In this document: piece after piece, positions 1 to 5,330 of the stretch
Position numbering within the stretch: the stretch's first letter is position 1
How the letters are laid out: every line of letters begins with the position of its first letter
Assembly: GCA_005880345.1 (NCBI GenBank)
Contig: VBGE01000259.1
Coordinates: 1-5,330 of the forward strand
DNA: 5,330 bases
Reading direction: 5' to 3'
DNA from: Chloroflexota bacterium
Lineage (GTDB): Bacteria; Chloroflexota; Dormibacteria; Dormibacterales; Dormibacteraceae
Notes under the pieces: model-generated
Database searches by the model: none
What the model was told of the DNA's origin: nothing
What the model saw: the letters and a program-made list of their open reading frames with translations, nothing else
Made by a program: the position numbers and the translations under genes

Positions 1-131
1 CCGAACAGGGTGTCGGTCAGCTTTTCCTCGGTCGTCCTGACCTCGTGCTCGAGCTTCTCGTAGCGGGCGAGTCCGCGGATTAGCTCCGCGATGACGGGCA
101 CGTCGGGCAGGTCGCCGGGACGGATGCGCAC
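1..131 (-). CDS. GNAT-family N-acetyltransferase (N-terminal part only)
   Basis: Only the first 43 codons are in the window; the gene continues past the left edge. The visible protein begins VRIRPGDLPDVPVIAELIRG and goes on through LARYEKLEHEV and TEEKLTDTLFG. This is the usual N-terminus of GNAT acetyltransferases of the diamine (spermidine/spermine-like) N-acetyltransferase group: first beta strand, then helices, with the ELARYEKLE-type motif. Family members transfer an acetyl group from acetyl-CoA to an amine; the substrate cannot be told from this part, and the acetyl-CoA-binding loop is off the edge. The start is a GTG that shares one base with the TAG stop of the DUF3052 gene, with a weak AGGGA about 9 bases upstream, so it is probably translationally coupled as the last visible gene of the minus-strand operon. 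The family call is fairly safe; the substrate is unknown. Confidence 0.8.
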   Translation of the reverse strand, partial: MRIRPGDLPDVPVIAELIRGLARYEKLEHEVRTTEEKLTDTLF

Positions 132-523
132 TAGGGCCGATCCCTGAGACGGAAGACGAAACGCATCGCGCTGTGCGTGTCCGAGAAGCTGGCGATCTTG
201 TTGTCCACGAGCCCGGCGGCCAGGCCCGCGCCCATGACGTCCATCTCGCCCAGCGACCCGCGACCGCCCTTGGGGCGGATCACCCAGATCGCGCCGTTGG
301 GCTCGATCCAGCTCTTCAGCGTTTTCAGGCGTCGCAGGTCGCGGTGGGTGTTCGCGGCGAGAAAGACGATGTCGACAGCCTGGCGCGGTTTCCCTTGCAC
401 GATGTCTGCGGTCCGCTCGCGGAGAAGCCTCATGAAGGAACCATCATCGACACCAACGACGGCTACGCGCGTGCCCGCTTTCACGCCGAGCTTGTCAAGA
501 AGGGGTTTTGTCGTTTCCGCCAC
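131..523 (-). CDS. DUF3052 domain protein
   Basis: This is a 130-residue protein of the DUF3052 type, whose function is not established. The pattern matches that family: an N-terminal PLLDKLGVKAGTRVAVVGV segment (residues 8-25), a central VDIVFLAANTHRDLRRL stretch (50-66), a glycine/proline-rich PNGAIWVIRPKGGRGS (75-90), and a C-terminal GLVDNKIASFSDTHSAMRFVFR (104-125). The overall build resembles a small alpha/beta Rossmann-like domain. There is no signal peptide or membrane segment, so it is probably cytoplasmic. The start is GTG at 523, with GGAG six bases upstream (533-530). The gene begins inside the last 29 bases of the small membrane-protein frame and ends sharing one base with the GNAT start, which argues for co-transcription. 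The family call is strong; no reaction should be assigned. Confidence 0.85.
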   Translation of the reverse strand: MAETTKPLLDKLGVKAGTRVAVVGVDDGSFMRLLRERTADIVQGKPRQAVDIVFLAANTHRDLRRLKTLKSWIEPNGAIWVIRPKGGRGSLGEMDVMGAGLAAGLVDNKIASFSDTHSAMRFVFRLRDRP

Positions 524-722
524 GGACCGCTCCGAAGACGATCACACCCAGCAGCCATCCGCCGTAGGCTCCGGCCACCGCGAGCACCACTACCGGGATC
601 GGGTTGCCCACCCGGCTGGAGAGGATGCCGCCCAGCCCCACAAGTGCCCCGAAAACCAGCGCCCCCGCGACTCCACCCGCCACCGCGCCGACCAGGACCG
701 CAGCGTTGTTAGCGGGCTTCAG
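495..722 (-). CDS. small two-helix membrane protein, apparent CTG start
   Basis: A 75-residue, glycine/alanine/valine-rich hydrophobic protein fills the gap between the hydrolase and DUF3052 genes. Two membrane helices are clear: about residues 7-32 (AAVLVGAVAGGVAGALVFGA and on) and 42-67 (IPVVVLAVAGAYGGWLLGVI and on), joined by a short SSRVGNP loop. The tail RGGNDKTPS is polar. The frame has no ATG, GTG or TTG at its natural beginning. The best start is CTG at 722-720, which overlaps the hydrolase TGA as CTGA and has AGGTGA (735-730) seven bases upstream. A GTG at 683 is the first standard start but would cut into helix 1 and has no ribosome site. The 3' end overlaps DUF3052 by 29 bases. I recognise no family. 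The composition, clean ending and operon packing support a real gene; the exact start is uncertain. Confidence 0.6.
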   Translation of the reverse strand: MKPANNAAVLVGAVAGGVAGALVFGALVGLGGILSSRVGNPIPVVVLAVAGAYGGWLLGVIVFGAVRGGNDKTPS

Positions 723-1408
723 ACCTCGATCACCTGCAGGTCTTTGACCGCGCCCGCCAGCTTCCCGGAGTACACGTGGTTGAAGAAGAATCGCGTGTCG
801 GGATGGCGCTTGCGCAGCCGTGTCGCCGCCTCCCAGCTCGTGTGGCTGAACACGTCCCCTGGGCCGGTGGCCTCGACGATGGCGACGTCGGCGTCCTCGA
901 CCAGCTTGTCGAGCGGTGCGGTCGGCTCGGTGTCGCCCGAATAGGCGACGACCTTGCCGTCGAGGTGGATGCGGTACCCATTGCCGCCCATCGTGCCGTG
1001 GTCGAGCTTGACGGTCTCGTACCGCACGCCCGCCGCCGTGCCCGCGGGCTTCGCGGTCACGTAGCGCACCTTGAACTGCGGGCGCATCACACGCTTCCAG
1101 TCGGGGCCCCAGCTCACCTCCCACAGCCTCTCCAGGTGCTCTTCGACGCCGCGCGGTCCCACGAACGTCAGCGGGCGGCGGTCGACGAACACCCGGTGGA
1201 GCACGAAGGGCGGTAGTCCAAGCGTGTGGTCGCCGTGGAAGTGGGTGAGGAAGACGACCGAGATGTCACCTGGGTCCACCCCGAGGCGATGCATATGGGG
1301 CAGAAGAGGAGCGCCGCCGTCCAGCAGGACGCGCCCGTCCAGGACGACCGCCCCGTTGTAGCGGTCCAGCGAGAAAGCCGCACCGCTCCCGAGGAAGGCG
1401 AGCTTTAC
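719..1408 (-). CDS. Metallo-beta-lactamase-fold hydrolase (RNase Z-like), non-standard GTA start
   Basis: A 229-residue metal-dependent hydrolase of the metallo-beta-lactamase superfamily, closest in pattern to RNase Z-like / arylsulfatase-like MBL proteins. The N-terminus [20 protein letters not shown] is the family's first strand and glycine turn. The metal motif THFHGDH is at residues 55-61 (H56, H58, D60, H61); further likely ligands are H137 in DHGTM, D159 in SGDT and H211 in FNHVY. It is probably cytoplasmic and binds two zinc ions by family knowledge; the substrate is unknown, and at this length tRNA 3' processing is not assured. The frame has no ATG, GTG or TTG at the expected start: homology begins exactly at a GTA codon (1408-1406) overlapping the aldolase TAA as GTAA. 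The first standard start, ATG at 1294, would remove 38 residues including the first strands and has no ribosome site, so an automatic caller may give 719-1294. Confidence 0.8.
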   Translation of the reverse strand, partial: VKLAFLGSGAAFSLDRYNGAVVLDGRVLLDGGAPLLPHMHRLGVDPGDISVVFLTHFHGDHTLGLPPFVLHRVFVDRRPLTFVGPRGVEEHLERLWEVSWGPDWKRVMRPQFKVRYVTAKPAGTAAGVRYETVKLDHGTMGGNGYRIHLDGKVVAYSGDTEPTAPLDKLVEDADVAIVEATGPGDVFSHTSWEAATRLRKRHPDTRFFFNHVYSGKLAGAVKDLQVIEV

Positions 1409-2484
1409 GCGACCGTTACCGCCTGGTTCAGGTACACGTCCTGGATTGCGTGTAGTAATTCGATGCCCTCCTTCATTGGGCGCTGGAACGACTTACGGCC
1501 GCTGATCAGACCCATCCCACCCGCGCGCTTGTTGATGACGGCGGTGCGGACAGCCTCTTTCAGGTCTGATGCGCCTTTGCTCTCACCCCCCGAGTTGATC
1601 AGTCCGGCCCGCCCCATGTAGTTGTTGATCACCTGATAACGGCACAGGTCGATGGGGTGGTCGGTCGAGAGCTTGTCGTAAACCTCCGGCCTGGTCACGC
1701 CGAACTGGAGCACCTCGAAGCCGCGGTTCGTGGTCGGCAGCTTCTGCTTGATGATGTCGGCCTCGATCGACACGCCGAGATGGTTGGCCTGGCCGGTGAG
1801 GTCGGCCGCCGCCTCGTAGTTCACTCCGTCCTTCTTGAAGGCCGGGTTGCGGACGTAGCACCAAAGCACGGTGGCCATGCCCAGCTCATGCGCCGAGTGG
1901 AAGGCGGAGGCGATCTCCTGCAGCTGGCGGTCCGACTCCGCCGAGCCGAAGTAGATCGTCGCTCCCACGGCCACAGCGCCCATCTCCCACGCCTCCTTGA
2001 CCGTGCCGAACAGGATCTGGTCGTAGTGGTTGGGATAGGTCAGCAGCTCGTTGTGGTTGATCTTGCAGATGAAGGGAATCCGGTGGGCGTAACGCCGCGC
2101 CACCGAGCCCAGGACGCCGAAAGTCGAAGCCACGGCATTGCAGCCGCCCTCGATCGCCAGCTCGACGATCTTGGCGCCGTCGAAATAGATCGGGTTCAGC
2201 GCAAACGAGGCTCCGGCAGTGTGCTCGATGCCCTGGTCGACCGGCAGGATCGACAGGTAGCCGGTCCCGGCCAGGCGGCCGTGGTCCAGCATCGACTCCA
2301 TGCTCCTGAGCACCCGAGTCGGCCGGTCGCTGTCCTTCCAGATGCGGTCGATGAAGTCGCCTCCGGGCAGGTGGAGCTGCTCTTTGGGGATGGTCTGGCA
2401 CTTATGCTCCAGGAGGTCGCGGGCGTCCTCCCCCAGCGCTTCTTCTATTTTTTCCAGGGAGCCTCTGGTAACAGTTGCCATCAT
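1405..2484 (-). CDS. fbaB: Class I fructose-bisphosphate aldolase (FbaB/DhnA type)
   Basis: A 359-residue TIM-barrel aldolase that splits fructose 1,6-bisphosphate into dihydroxyacetone phosphate and glyceraldehyde 3-phosphate (and the reverse) in cytoplasmic glycolysis/gluconeogenesis, through a lysine Schiff base without metal. The length fits E. coli FbaB (about 350). Visible landmarks are [11 protein letters not shown] (78-88), [11 protein letters not shown] (138-148), [13 protein letters not shown] (169-181), [10 protein letters not shown] (241-250) with K246 as the likely Schiff-base lysine, the phosphate-binding INSGGESKG (296-304), and SGRKSFQRP (328-336). No key residue appears missing. 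Two ATG codons lie side by side at 2484 and 2481; AGAGG sits two bases before the first and five before the second, so the second may be the one used. It leads the minus-strand operon and overlaps the MBL gene by four bases. It is transcribed divergently from the GGDEF gene across 73 bases. Confidence 0.95.
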   Translation of the reverse strand: MMATVTRGSLEKIEEALGEDARDLLEHKCQTIPKEQLHLPGGDFIDRIWKDSDRPTRVLRSMESMLDHGRLAGTGYLSILPVDQGIEHTAGASFALNPIYFDGAKIVELAIEGGCNAVASTFGVLGSVARRYAHRIPFICKINHNELLTYPNHYDQILFGTVKEAWEMGAVAVGATIYFGSAESDRQLQEIASAFHSAHELGMATVLWCYVRNPAFKKDGVNYEAAADLTGQANHLGVSIEADIIKQKLPTTNRGFEVLQFGVTRPEVYDKLSTDHPIDLCRYQVINNYMGRAGLINSGGESKGASDLKEAVRTAVINKRAGGMGLISGRKSFQRPMKEGIELLHAIQDVYLNQAVTVA

Positions 2485-2519
2485 CGCCTCTTACACATTT
2501 GATTAGCCCGTCCCGCAGG

Positions 2520-2549
2520 TTCGCGGATGTCCATCCGTCACTCTATAGT
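2520..2549 (+). promoter_or_regulatory. Probable promoter for a leaderless GGDEF-protein mRNA
   Basis: A good -10 element TATAGT lies at 2544-2549. The ATG of the GGDEF gene is at 2558, so transcription would start within a base or two of the ATG, and there is no Shine-Dalgarno sequence before it. This is the arrangement of leaderless genes. The -35 region is weak: TTCGCG at 2520-2525 with an 18-bp spacer. Weakness there fits dependence on a bound activator, or a relaxed leaderless promoter. The opposite strand shows only a poor -10 candidate (TAATCA, 2505-2500) for the aldolase operon. Confidence 0.55.
2524..2537. promoter_or_regulatory. 14-bp palindrome, candidate operator in the divergent promoter region
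   Basis: CGGATG (2524-2529) and CATCCG (2532-2537) are perfect inverted repeats separated by TC. The palindrome lies in the only real intergenic region between divergent genes. It falls between the -35 and -10 positions of the plus-strand promoter and over the likely -35 position of the minus-strand one. A dimeric regulator bound here could control both the GGDEF gene and the aldolase operon. No regulator gene is adjacent and I do not recognise the motif, so this is a position-based inference. Confidence 0.4.
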
Positions 2550-2557
2550 GCGCCGAT

Positions 2558-3883
2558 ATGACGCAACGAGCGAGCGATCTGCTGGCGGAGGTGGCTGACC
2601 GGCTGTCAGCAGTCGCCGACGAGAGCGGGCTGGTCGCGGCCGAGGCGGTCACGGCCATCGAGCCCGACCTCATCAAGGGCTACCGGAACGGCGACACCGA
2701 AGAGCTCGCACGCATGTCCACCGCCTTCCTGGCGGCCCTGTTCCAGTCCCTCCGGCCCGACTCGCGGCTGCCGTGGCCGGAGTACTACACGCAGGCTCGC
2801 GAGTACGCCCGGCGCTATGCCGAAAAGGGCGTGCCGCTCGAGTCGCTCATGGAAGGGCTGGCGGTCTTTCGCCGGACCGTGATCGCCCGGGTCACCGAGC
2901 AGGTCGGCGAAAGCCCTTACGGAGATGAGGTGCTGCTGCTCGCGCAGAGCCGGCTTGGAGACGTGGTCGAGCACCTGAACTCGAGCTTCATCCGAGGCTA
3001 CCTCGACTACACCGAGAGCAAGCACCGCGCCCGGCAGACCGAGCTGCACGGGCTGTACCACATCGCCAGCGCGCTGGGCCGCTCGCTCGACGTCAGCGAG
3101 ATCGCCGAGGTCGGCTTGCGCGAGACGCTCAAGGTTCTCGGCCTGCAGGCAGGCGCGGTCTGGATCCGCGAAGGTGCGCGCCTGAAGCTGGCCAAGACGA
3201 TCGGCATGCAGCAGGGCGAGGAGGAGGAGTTCACCGAATCCGGCCGGTCGGGCCTGATGCGCGTCGTCGAGGTCTCATCTGGCGCCGCCGAGTCGCGCGT
3301 CGACCGCATCGCCGGCGAGTGGAGCGCCATCCGCGCCGAGCTGCGCACCAAGGGCGTTTTGCTGGGCGCGATGACCGTCGCCACCCGGCTGCCTCGGACT
3401 TTCGAACCCTCCGACCTCCAGTTCGTGGCCGCGGTCGCCGATCAGATCGCGGTGGCGCTCGACCGCGCGCGGCAGCACACAAAAGAGGCGCGCACCGATT
3501 ACCTGACCGGGCTGGCCAACCGCCCCGAGTTCGAGCGCGCGATCGACCGCGCCGTCGCCGCCTCTGAGCGCCACAAGCGCAGGCTGACCGACACATGCGG
3601 CCGCCTGGGCGGTGACGAGTTCGGTGTGGCGATGCCCGACGCGGACGAGAGGGACGCGCGCGAGGTCGGCCTCCGCGTGCGCGAAGCGCTCGACCACCTG
3701 AATCGCAACGCCAAGCTGCCTGTCCCGGTCGAGTTCAGCATCGGCATCACGGCATGGCGGCCGGGGATGGACTGGCAGGCGATGTACCAGATGGCGGACA
3801 AGCACCTGTACGTGGACAAGCGCCGCCGGCACTCGGCCAAGAAGAGGCTTGGCGAAACTCCAGTCCGAACGCCAACCCACTGA
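2558..3883 (+). CDS. RsbRD-like / GAF / GGDEF signalling protein with internally deleted GGDEF domain
   Basis: A 441-residue soluble signalling protein. Residues about 1-155 are helical and resemble the N-terminal domain of RsbR/PucR-type sensors (REYARRYAEKGVPLESLMEG at 81-100). Residues about 162-305 form a GAF domain, ending FVAAVADQIAVALDRAR. A GGDEF domain follows: DYLTGLANR (314-322), GRLGGDEFGVAMPD (348-361), VEFSIGITAW (391-400), MADKHLYVDKRR (412-423). Normal GGDEF domains have about 40 more residues before GGDEF. Here ERHKRRL runs straight into TDTCGRLGGDEF (join near residue 343, base 3585), so the strand carrying the metal Asp (DxDxFK) and the NDxxGH substrate segment are absent. 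An RxxD (RLTD, 342-345) sits five residues before GGDEF, where the c-di-GMP inhibitory site lies. By family knowledge it is probably catalytically dead and may act as a receptor or scaffold. The gene looks leaderless. Confidence 0.88.
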   Translation: MTQRASDLLAEVADRLSAVADESGLVAAEAVTAIEPDLIKGYRNGDTEELARMSTAFLAALFQSLRPDSRLPWPEYYTQAREYARRYAEKGVPLESLMEGLAVFRRTVIARVTEQVGESPYGDEVLLLAQSRLGDVVEHLNSSFIRGYLDYTESKHRARQTELHGLYHIASALGRSLDVSEIAEVGLRETLKVLGLQAGAVWIREGARLKLAKTIGMQQGEEEEFTESGRSGLMRVVEVSSGAAESRVDRIAGEWSAIRAELRTKGVLLGAMTVATRLPRTFEPSDLQFVAAVADQIAVALDRARQHTKEARTDYLTGLANRPEFERAIDRAVAASERHKRRLTDTCGRLGGDEFGVAMPDADERDAREVGLRVREALDHLNRNAKLPVPVEFSIGITAWRPGMDWQAMYQMADKHLYVDKRRRHSAKKRLGETPVRTPTH

Positions 3884-3893
3884 GGGCCCCTCC

Positions 3894-3927
3894 GGCCTTT
3901 CAGGCCACCTCCCCATGAATGGGGAGG
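3894..3927. repeat. REP-like double-hairpin element
   Basis: Two adjacent inverted repeats fill the space between the GGDEF stop and the glycosylase coding region. The first is GGCCT (3894-3898), loop TTC, AGGCC (3902-3906). The second has perfect 9-bp arms, CCTCCCCAT (3908-3916) and ATGGGGAGG (3919-3927), around GA. The GC-rich paired layout resembles the short palindromic elements scattered in many high-GC genomes. It lacks the T-run of a Rho-independent terminator, although it could slow polymerase or protect the 3' end of the upstream message. Whether it is repeated elsewhere in the genome cannot be seen from this window. Confidence 0.5.
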
Positions 3928-4499
3928 ACAAGCTCCTCGACGAGTCTTTCTTCGCGCGCGAGACGACGGTCGTGGCGCGCGACCTGCTCGACAAGGTCCT
4001 GGTCCGGGAGATCGACGGGCAGAAGTTGTGGGGGCGTCTGGTCGAGGTCGAGGCCTACCTGGGACCGCAAGACATCGCGGCGCACTCGAAAGGCGGACGG
4101 CGCACGCCACGCACGGAAGTCATGTTCGGAGAGCCCGGCCGCGCGTATGTGTACTTCACGTACGGCATGCACTGGTGCTTGAACTTCGTGACGCGCGAGG
4201 CCGGCATGCCCCAGGCGGTTCTGGTGCGGGCTCTGGAGCCGGGACCCGGCGTCGGCCGGTGTGGCGGTCCCGGCCTGGTTACGCGCGCGCTGGGCATCGA
4301 CCGCGCTCTCAATGGAGTCCCGCTGGTGCCGCCGGACCTCTACGTGGTCGACGACGGAGCACCGAAGCGCCGCGTCTTCGTCACGCCTCGCATCGGCGTG
4401 CAGGGCACGGGCCGATGGGAGAAGCGGCTGCTCCGCTACGTGGTCGACTCTCCGGCGTTATCTAGGCCAATCCGGAGACAGAGGCTCCGCGCGCGGTAG
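3915..4499 (+). CDS. mpg: DNA-3-methyladenine glycosylase (AAG/MPG family)
   Basis: A 194-residue base-excision-repair enzyme of the AAG/MPG fold. It cleaves the N-glycosidic bond of alkylated or deaminated purines (3-methyladenine, hypoxanthine and the like). The family core is intact: LVEVEAYLGPQDIAAHSKGG (42-61), RTEVMFGEPGRAYVYFTYGM (66-85), HWCLNFVTREAGMPQAVLVR (86-105), GGPGLVTRALGIDR (117-130). By alignment with human AAG, E46 matches catalytic E125, and Y48, H57, Y80 and N90 match Y127, H136, Y159 and N169. The start at ATG 3915 gives MNGEDKLLDESFFAR, close to where relatives begin. The frame is open back to an ATG at 3849, but that would add a translated palindrome and overlap the GGDEF gene. 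The chosen ATG lies in a hairpin with no clear ribosome site. The last 42 bases overlap the cupin gene on the other strand, giving a basic tail after SPALSR. Confidence 0.9.
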   Translation: MNGEDKLLDESFFARETTVVARDLLDKVLVREIDGQKLWGRLVEVEAYLGPQDIAAHSKGGRRTPRTEVMFGEPGRAYVYFTYGMHWCLNFVTREAGMPQAVLVRALEPGPGVGRCGGPGLVTRALGIDRALNGVPLVPPDLYVVDDGAPKRRVFVTPRIGVQGTGRWEKRLLRYVVDSPALSRPIRRQRLRAR

Positions 4500-4832
4500 C
4501 TTCTCCCAGTCGGCCCGGACAGGAATGAACACGTCCACGACGGTCGCGCCGAGCGGCCCCGCCTTGGCATCGTGGGGGACGTTGCCTGGGACGACGTACG
4601 TGTCGCCTGGCTGCAGACTGCGCTCTTCGCCCGCGATGCGCAGTGTCAGCTCGCCGCTGACGATGAGACCGAGCTGCTCGTTCTCGTGGTGGTGCTCCTC
4701 GGCGACGCCGTTCGGCTCGATGTCGATGACGGCCAGGGTGGCGCGCGCGCCGTTGACCAGCCTCGCCTTCATTCCCGCCCGGATCAGGTACGGCCGGAGG
4801 TCCGCGATCGAAGCGAAAGTCTGAGTTTTCAT
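4458..4832 (-). CDS. Small single-domain cupin protein
   Basis: A 124-residue single-cupin beta-barrel protein. Cupin motif 1 is at about residues 42-60 (GVAEEHHHENEQLGLIVSG; H47, H49, E52 or Q53 as likely metal ligands), and motif 2 at 76-91 (GDTYVVPGNVPHDAKAG, with H87). All expected ligands are present, so it should bind a divalent metal. The reaction or ligand is unknown: such proteins range from small enzymes to sensors. There is no signal peptide. The start is ATG at 4832, overlapping the thiolase TGA as ATGA; a longer frame from 4883 would translate the end of the thiolase gene out of frame and is rejected. It is probably translated by coupling, since only a weak GGA precedes the ATG. 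The 3' end converges on and overlaps the glycosylase gene. Confidence 0.87.
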   Translation of the reverse strand: MKTQTFASIADLRPYLIRAGMKARLVNGARATLAVIDIEPNGVAEEHHHENEQLGLIVSGELTLRIAGEERSLQPGDTYVVPGNVPHDAKAGPLGATVVDVFIPVRADWEKLPRAEPLSPDWPR

Positions 4833-5330
4833 TCCACGACCCTGTCGATGATCGTCGCGGTGCCGAGCCCTCCGCCGCAGCACATCGTCTCCAGGCCGTA
4901 GCGAAGATCGCGGCGCTCGAGCTCGTAAAGCAGCCGGTTCATCAGGATCGCGCCAGACGCGCCCAGCGGGTGGCCCACCGCGATCGCCCCGCCGTTGACG
5001 TTCGTCTTCGCGAGGTCAGCGCCGGTCTCCTTCTGCCACGCGAGCACCACCGAGGCGAACGCCTCGTTGACCTCGAACAGGTCGATGCTCGACAGCTCCA
5101 GGCCGGCGCGCTTCAAAACGGCCGCCGTGCCGGGGATGGGTCCTTCGAGCATGAGCATGGGGTCGGTGCCGACCACCGCCTGCGCCCGGATCCGGGCGCG
5201 CGGCTTGAGGCCAAGCTCCTTCGCCTTTTCGAGCGACATCAGCAAGACTGCGGCGGCGCCATCGGAGATCTGGCTCGCGTTGCCCGCTGTGATGGTGTGC
5301 TCGGGGTTGAACGCGGGCTGTAGAGCCGCC
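4829..5330 (-). CDS. Thiolase / acetyl-CoA acetyltransferase (C-terminal part)
   Basis: The last 166 residues of a thiolase; the N-terminal half, including the acyl-accepting cysteine, lies beyond the right edge. Visible family signatures are HTITAGNASQISDGAAAVLL, GTDPMLMLEGPIPGTAAVLK, FEVNEAFASVVLAWQKE, GGAIAVGHPLGASGAILMNR (with the catalytic histidine) and the C-terminal ETMCCGGGLGTATII (with the proton-donating cysteine). Thiolases split 3-ketoacyl-CoA with CoA or condense two acetyl-CoA units. The segment order and the TDP-PIPGT motif look like FadA-type acetyl-CoA C-acyltransferases of fatty-acid or sterol breakdown in Actinobacteria and relatives; which direction and substrate cannot be decided from this half. 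It is the upstream partner of the cupin gene (ATGA overlap). Confidence 0.93.
   Translation of the reverse strand, partial: AALQPAFNPEHTITAGNASQISDGAAAVLLMSLEKAKELGLKPRARIRAQAVVGTDPMLMLEGPIPGTAAVLKRAGLELSSIDLFEVNEAFASVVLAWQKETGADLAKTNVNGGAIAVGHPLGASGAILMNRLLYELERRDLRYGLETMCCGGGLGTATIIDRVVE

Noticed and set aside
723..1124. Upstream part of the long minus-strand frame 495-1124 as one 209-residue protein
   Set aside because: Its first two thirds are an arginine/glycine-rich shadow of the MBL hydrolase; only the part after about 722 looks like a real membrane protein.
1657..2502. Long plus-strand frame opposite the aldolase gene
   Set aside because: It is antisense to a well-conserved aldolase, rich in R, G and V with no recognisable motif: typical of high-GC shadow frames.
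3849..3914. Longer N-terminus for the DNA glycosylase from ATG 3849
   Set aside because: It would overlap the GGDEF gene by 35 bases and translate the double-hairpin element; relatives start near KLLDESFFAR.
3894..3927. Rho-independent terminator after the GGDEF gene
   Set aside because: The hairpins lack a following T-run and the second extends into the glycosylase coding region, so a REP-like element fits better.
3275..3994. 239-residue minus-strand frame opposite the GGDEF gene
   Set aside because: Antisense shadow of an unmistakable GAF/GGDEF coding region; composition is not protein-like.
4833..4883. Longer N-terminus for the cupin protein
   Set aside because: The added MLRRRARHRDDHRQGRG is the thiolase 3' end read in another frame; the ATGA-coupled ATG at 4832 is the natural start.
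1..5330. CRISPR array, tRNA/rRNA genes, transposase, phage, toxin-antitoxin or defence system
   Set aside because: No direct-repeat array, no cloverleaf or rRNA-like stretch, and no matching protein motifs were seen on either strand; the genes are ordinary metabolic, repair and signalling genes.

Overview
This is a high-GC, gene-dense stretch of bacterial chromosome with eight genes and one apparent small membrane-protein gene in between (nine in all), and almost no spacer DNA. The gene content suggests a soil or sediment bacterium of the Actinobacteriota / Chloroflexota / Dormibacterota kind: an FbaB-type class I aldolase, a DUF3052 protein, a start codon that looks leaderless, and an RsbRD-like/GAF/GGDEF signalling protein. 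This placement is an inference; there is no rRNA or other marker gene to fix it. Nothing points to a phage, plasmid, transposon, CRISPR array or RNA gene.

Left part (1-2484, minus strand): five genes read right to left and each overlaps the next, which is the layout of one operon: class I fructose-bisphosphate aldolase (fbaB), a metallo-beta-lactamase-fold hydrolase, a small two-helix membrane protein, a DUF3052 protein, and a GNAT acetyltransferase cut by the window edge. Two of the junctions are odd. The hydrolase appears to begin at a GTA codon overlapping the aldolase stop, and the small membrane protein at a CTG codon overlapping the hydrolase stop. Neither has a convincing standard start codon.

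Middle (2485-2557): a 73-base divergent intergenic region. It holds a perfect 14-bp palindrome next to a TATAGT -10 element placed so close to the next ATG that the mRNA should be leaderless.

Right part: a plus-strand signalling protein (2558-3883) with an N-terminal helical sensor-like domain, a GAF domain and a GGDEF domain that lacks an internal block of about 40 residues. The missing block includes the metal- and substrate-binding segment, while GGDEF and an RxxD motif remain. A double-hairpin, REP-like element follows, and the start codon of a 3-methyladenine DNA glycosylase lies inside its second hairpin. The glycosylase converges on, and overlaps by 42 bp, a minus-strand pair made of the C-terminal part of a thiolase and a small cupin protein, coupled by an ATGA overlap.

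I see no wholly new system here. The observations most worth following are the internally deleted GGDEF domain, the non-standard start codons in the aldolase operon, the operator-like palindrome in the divergent promoter, and the start codon embedded in the palindromic element.
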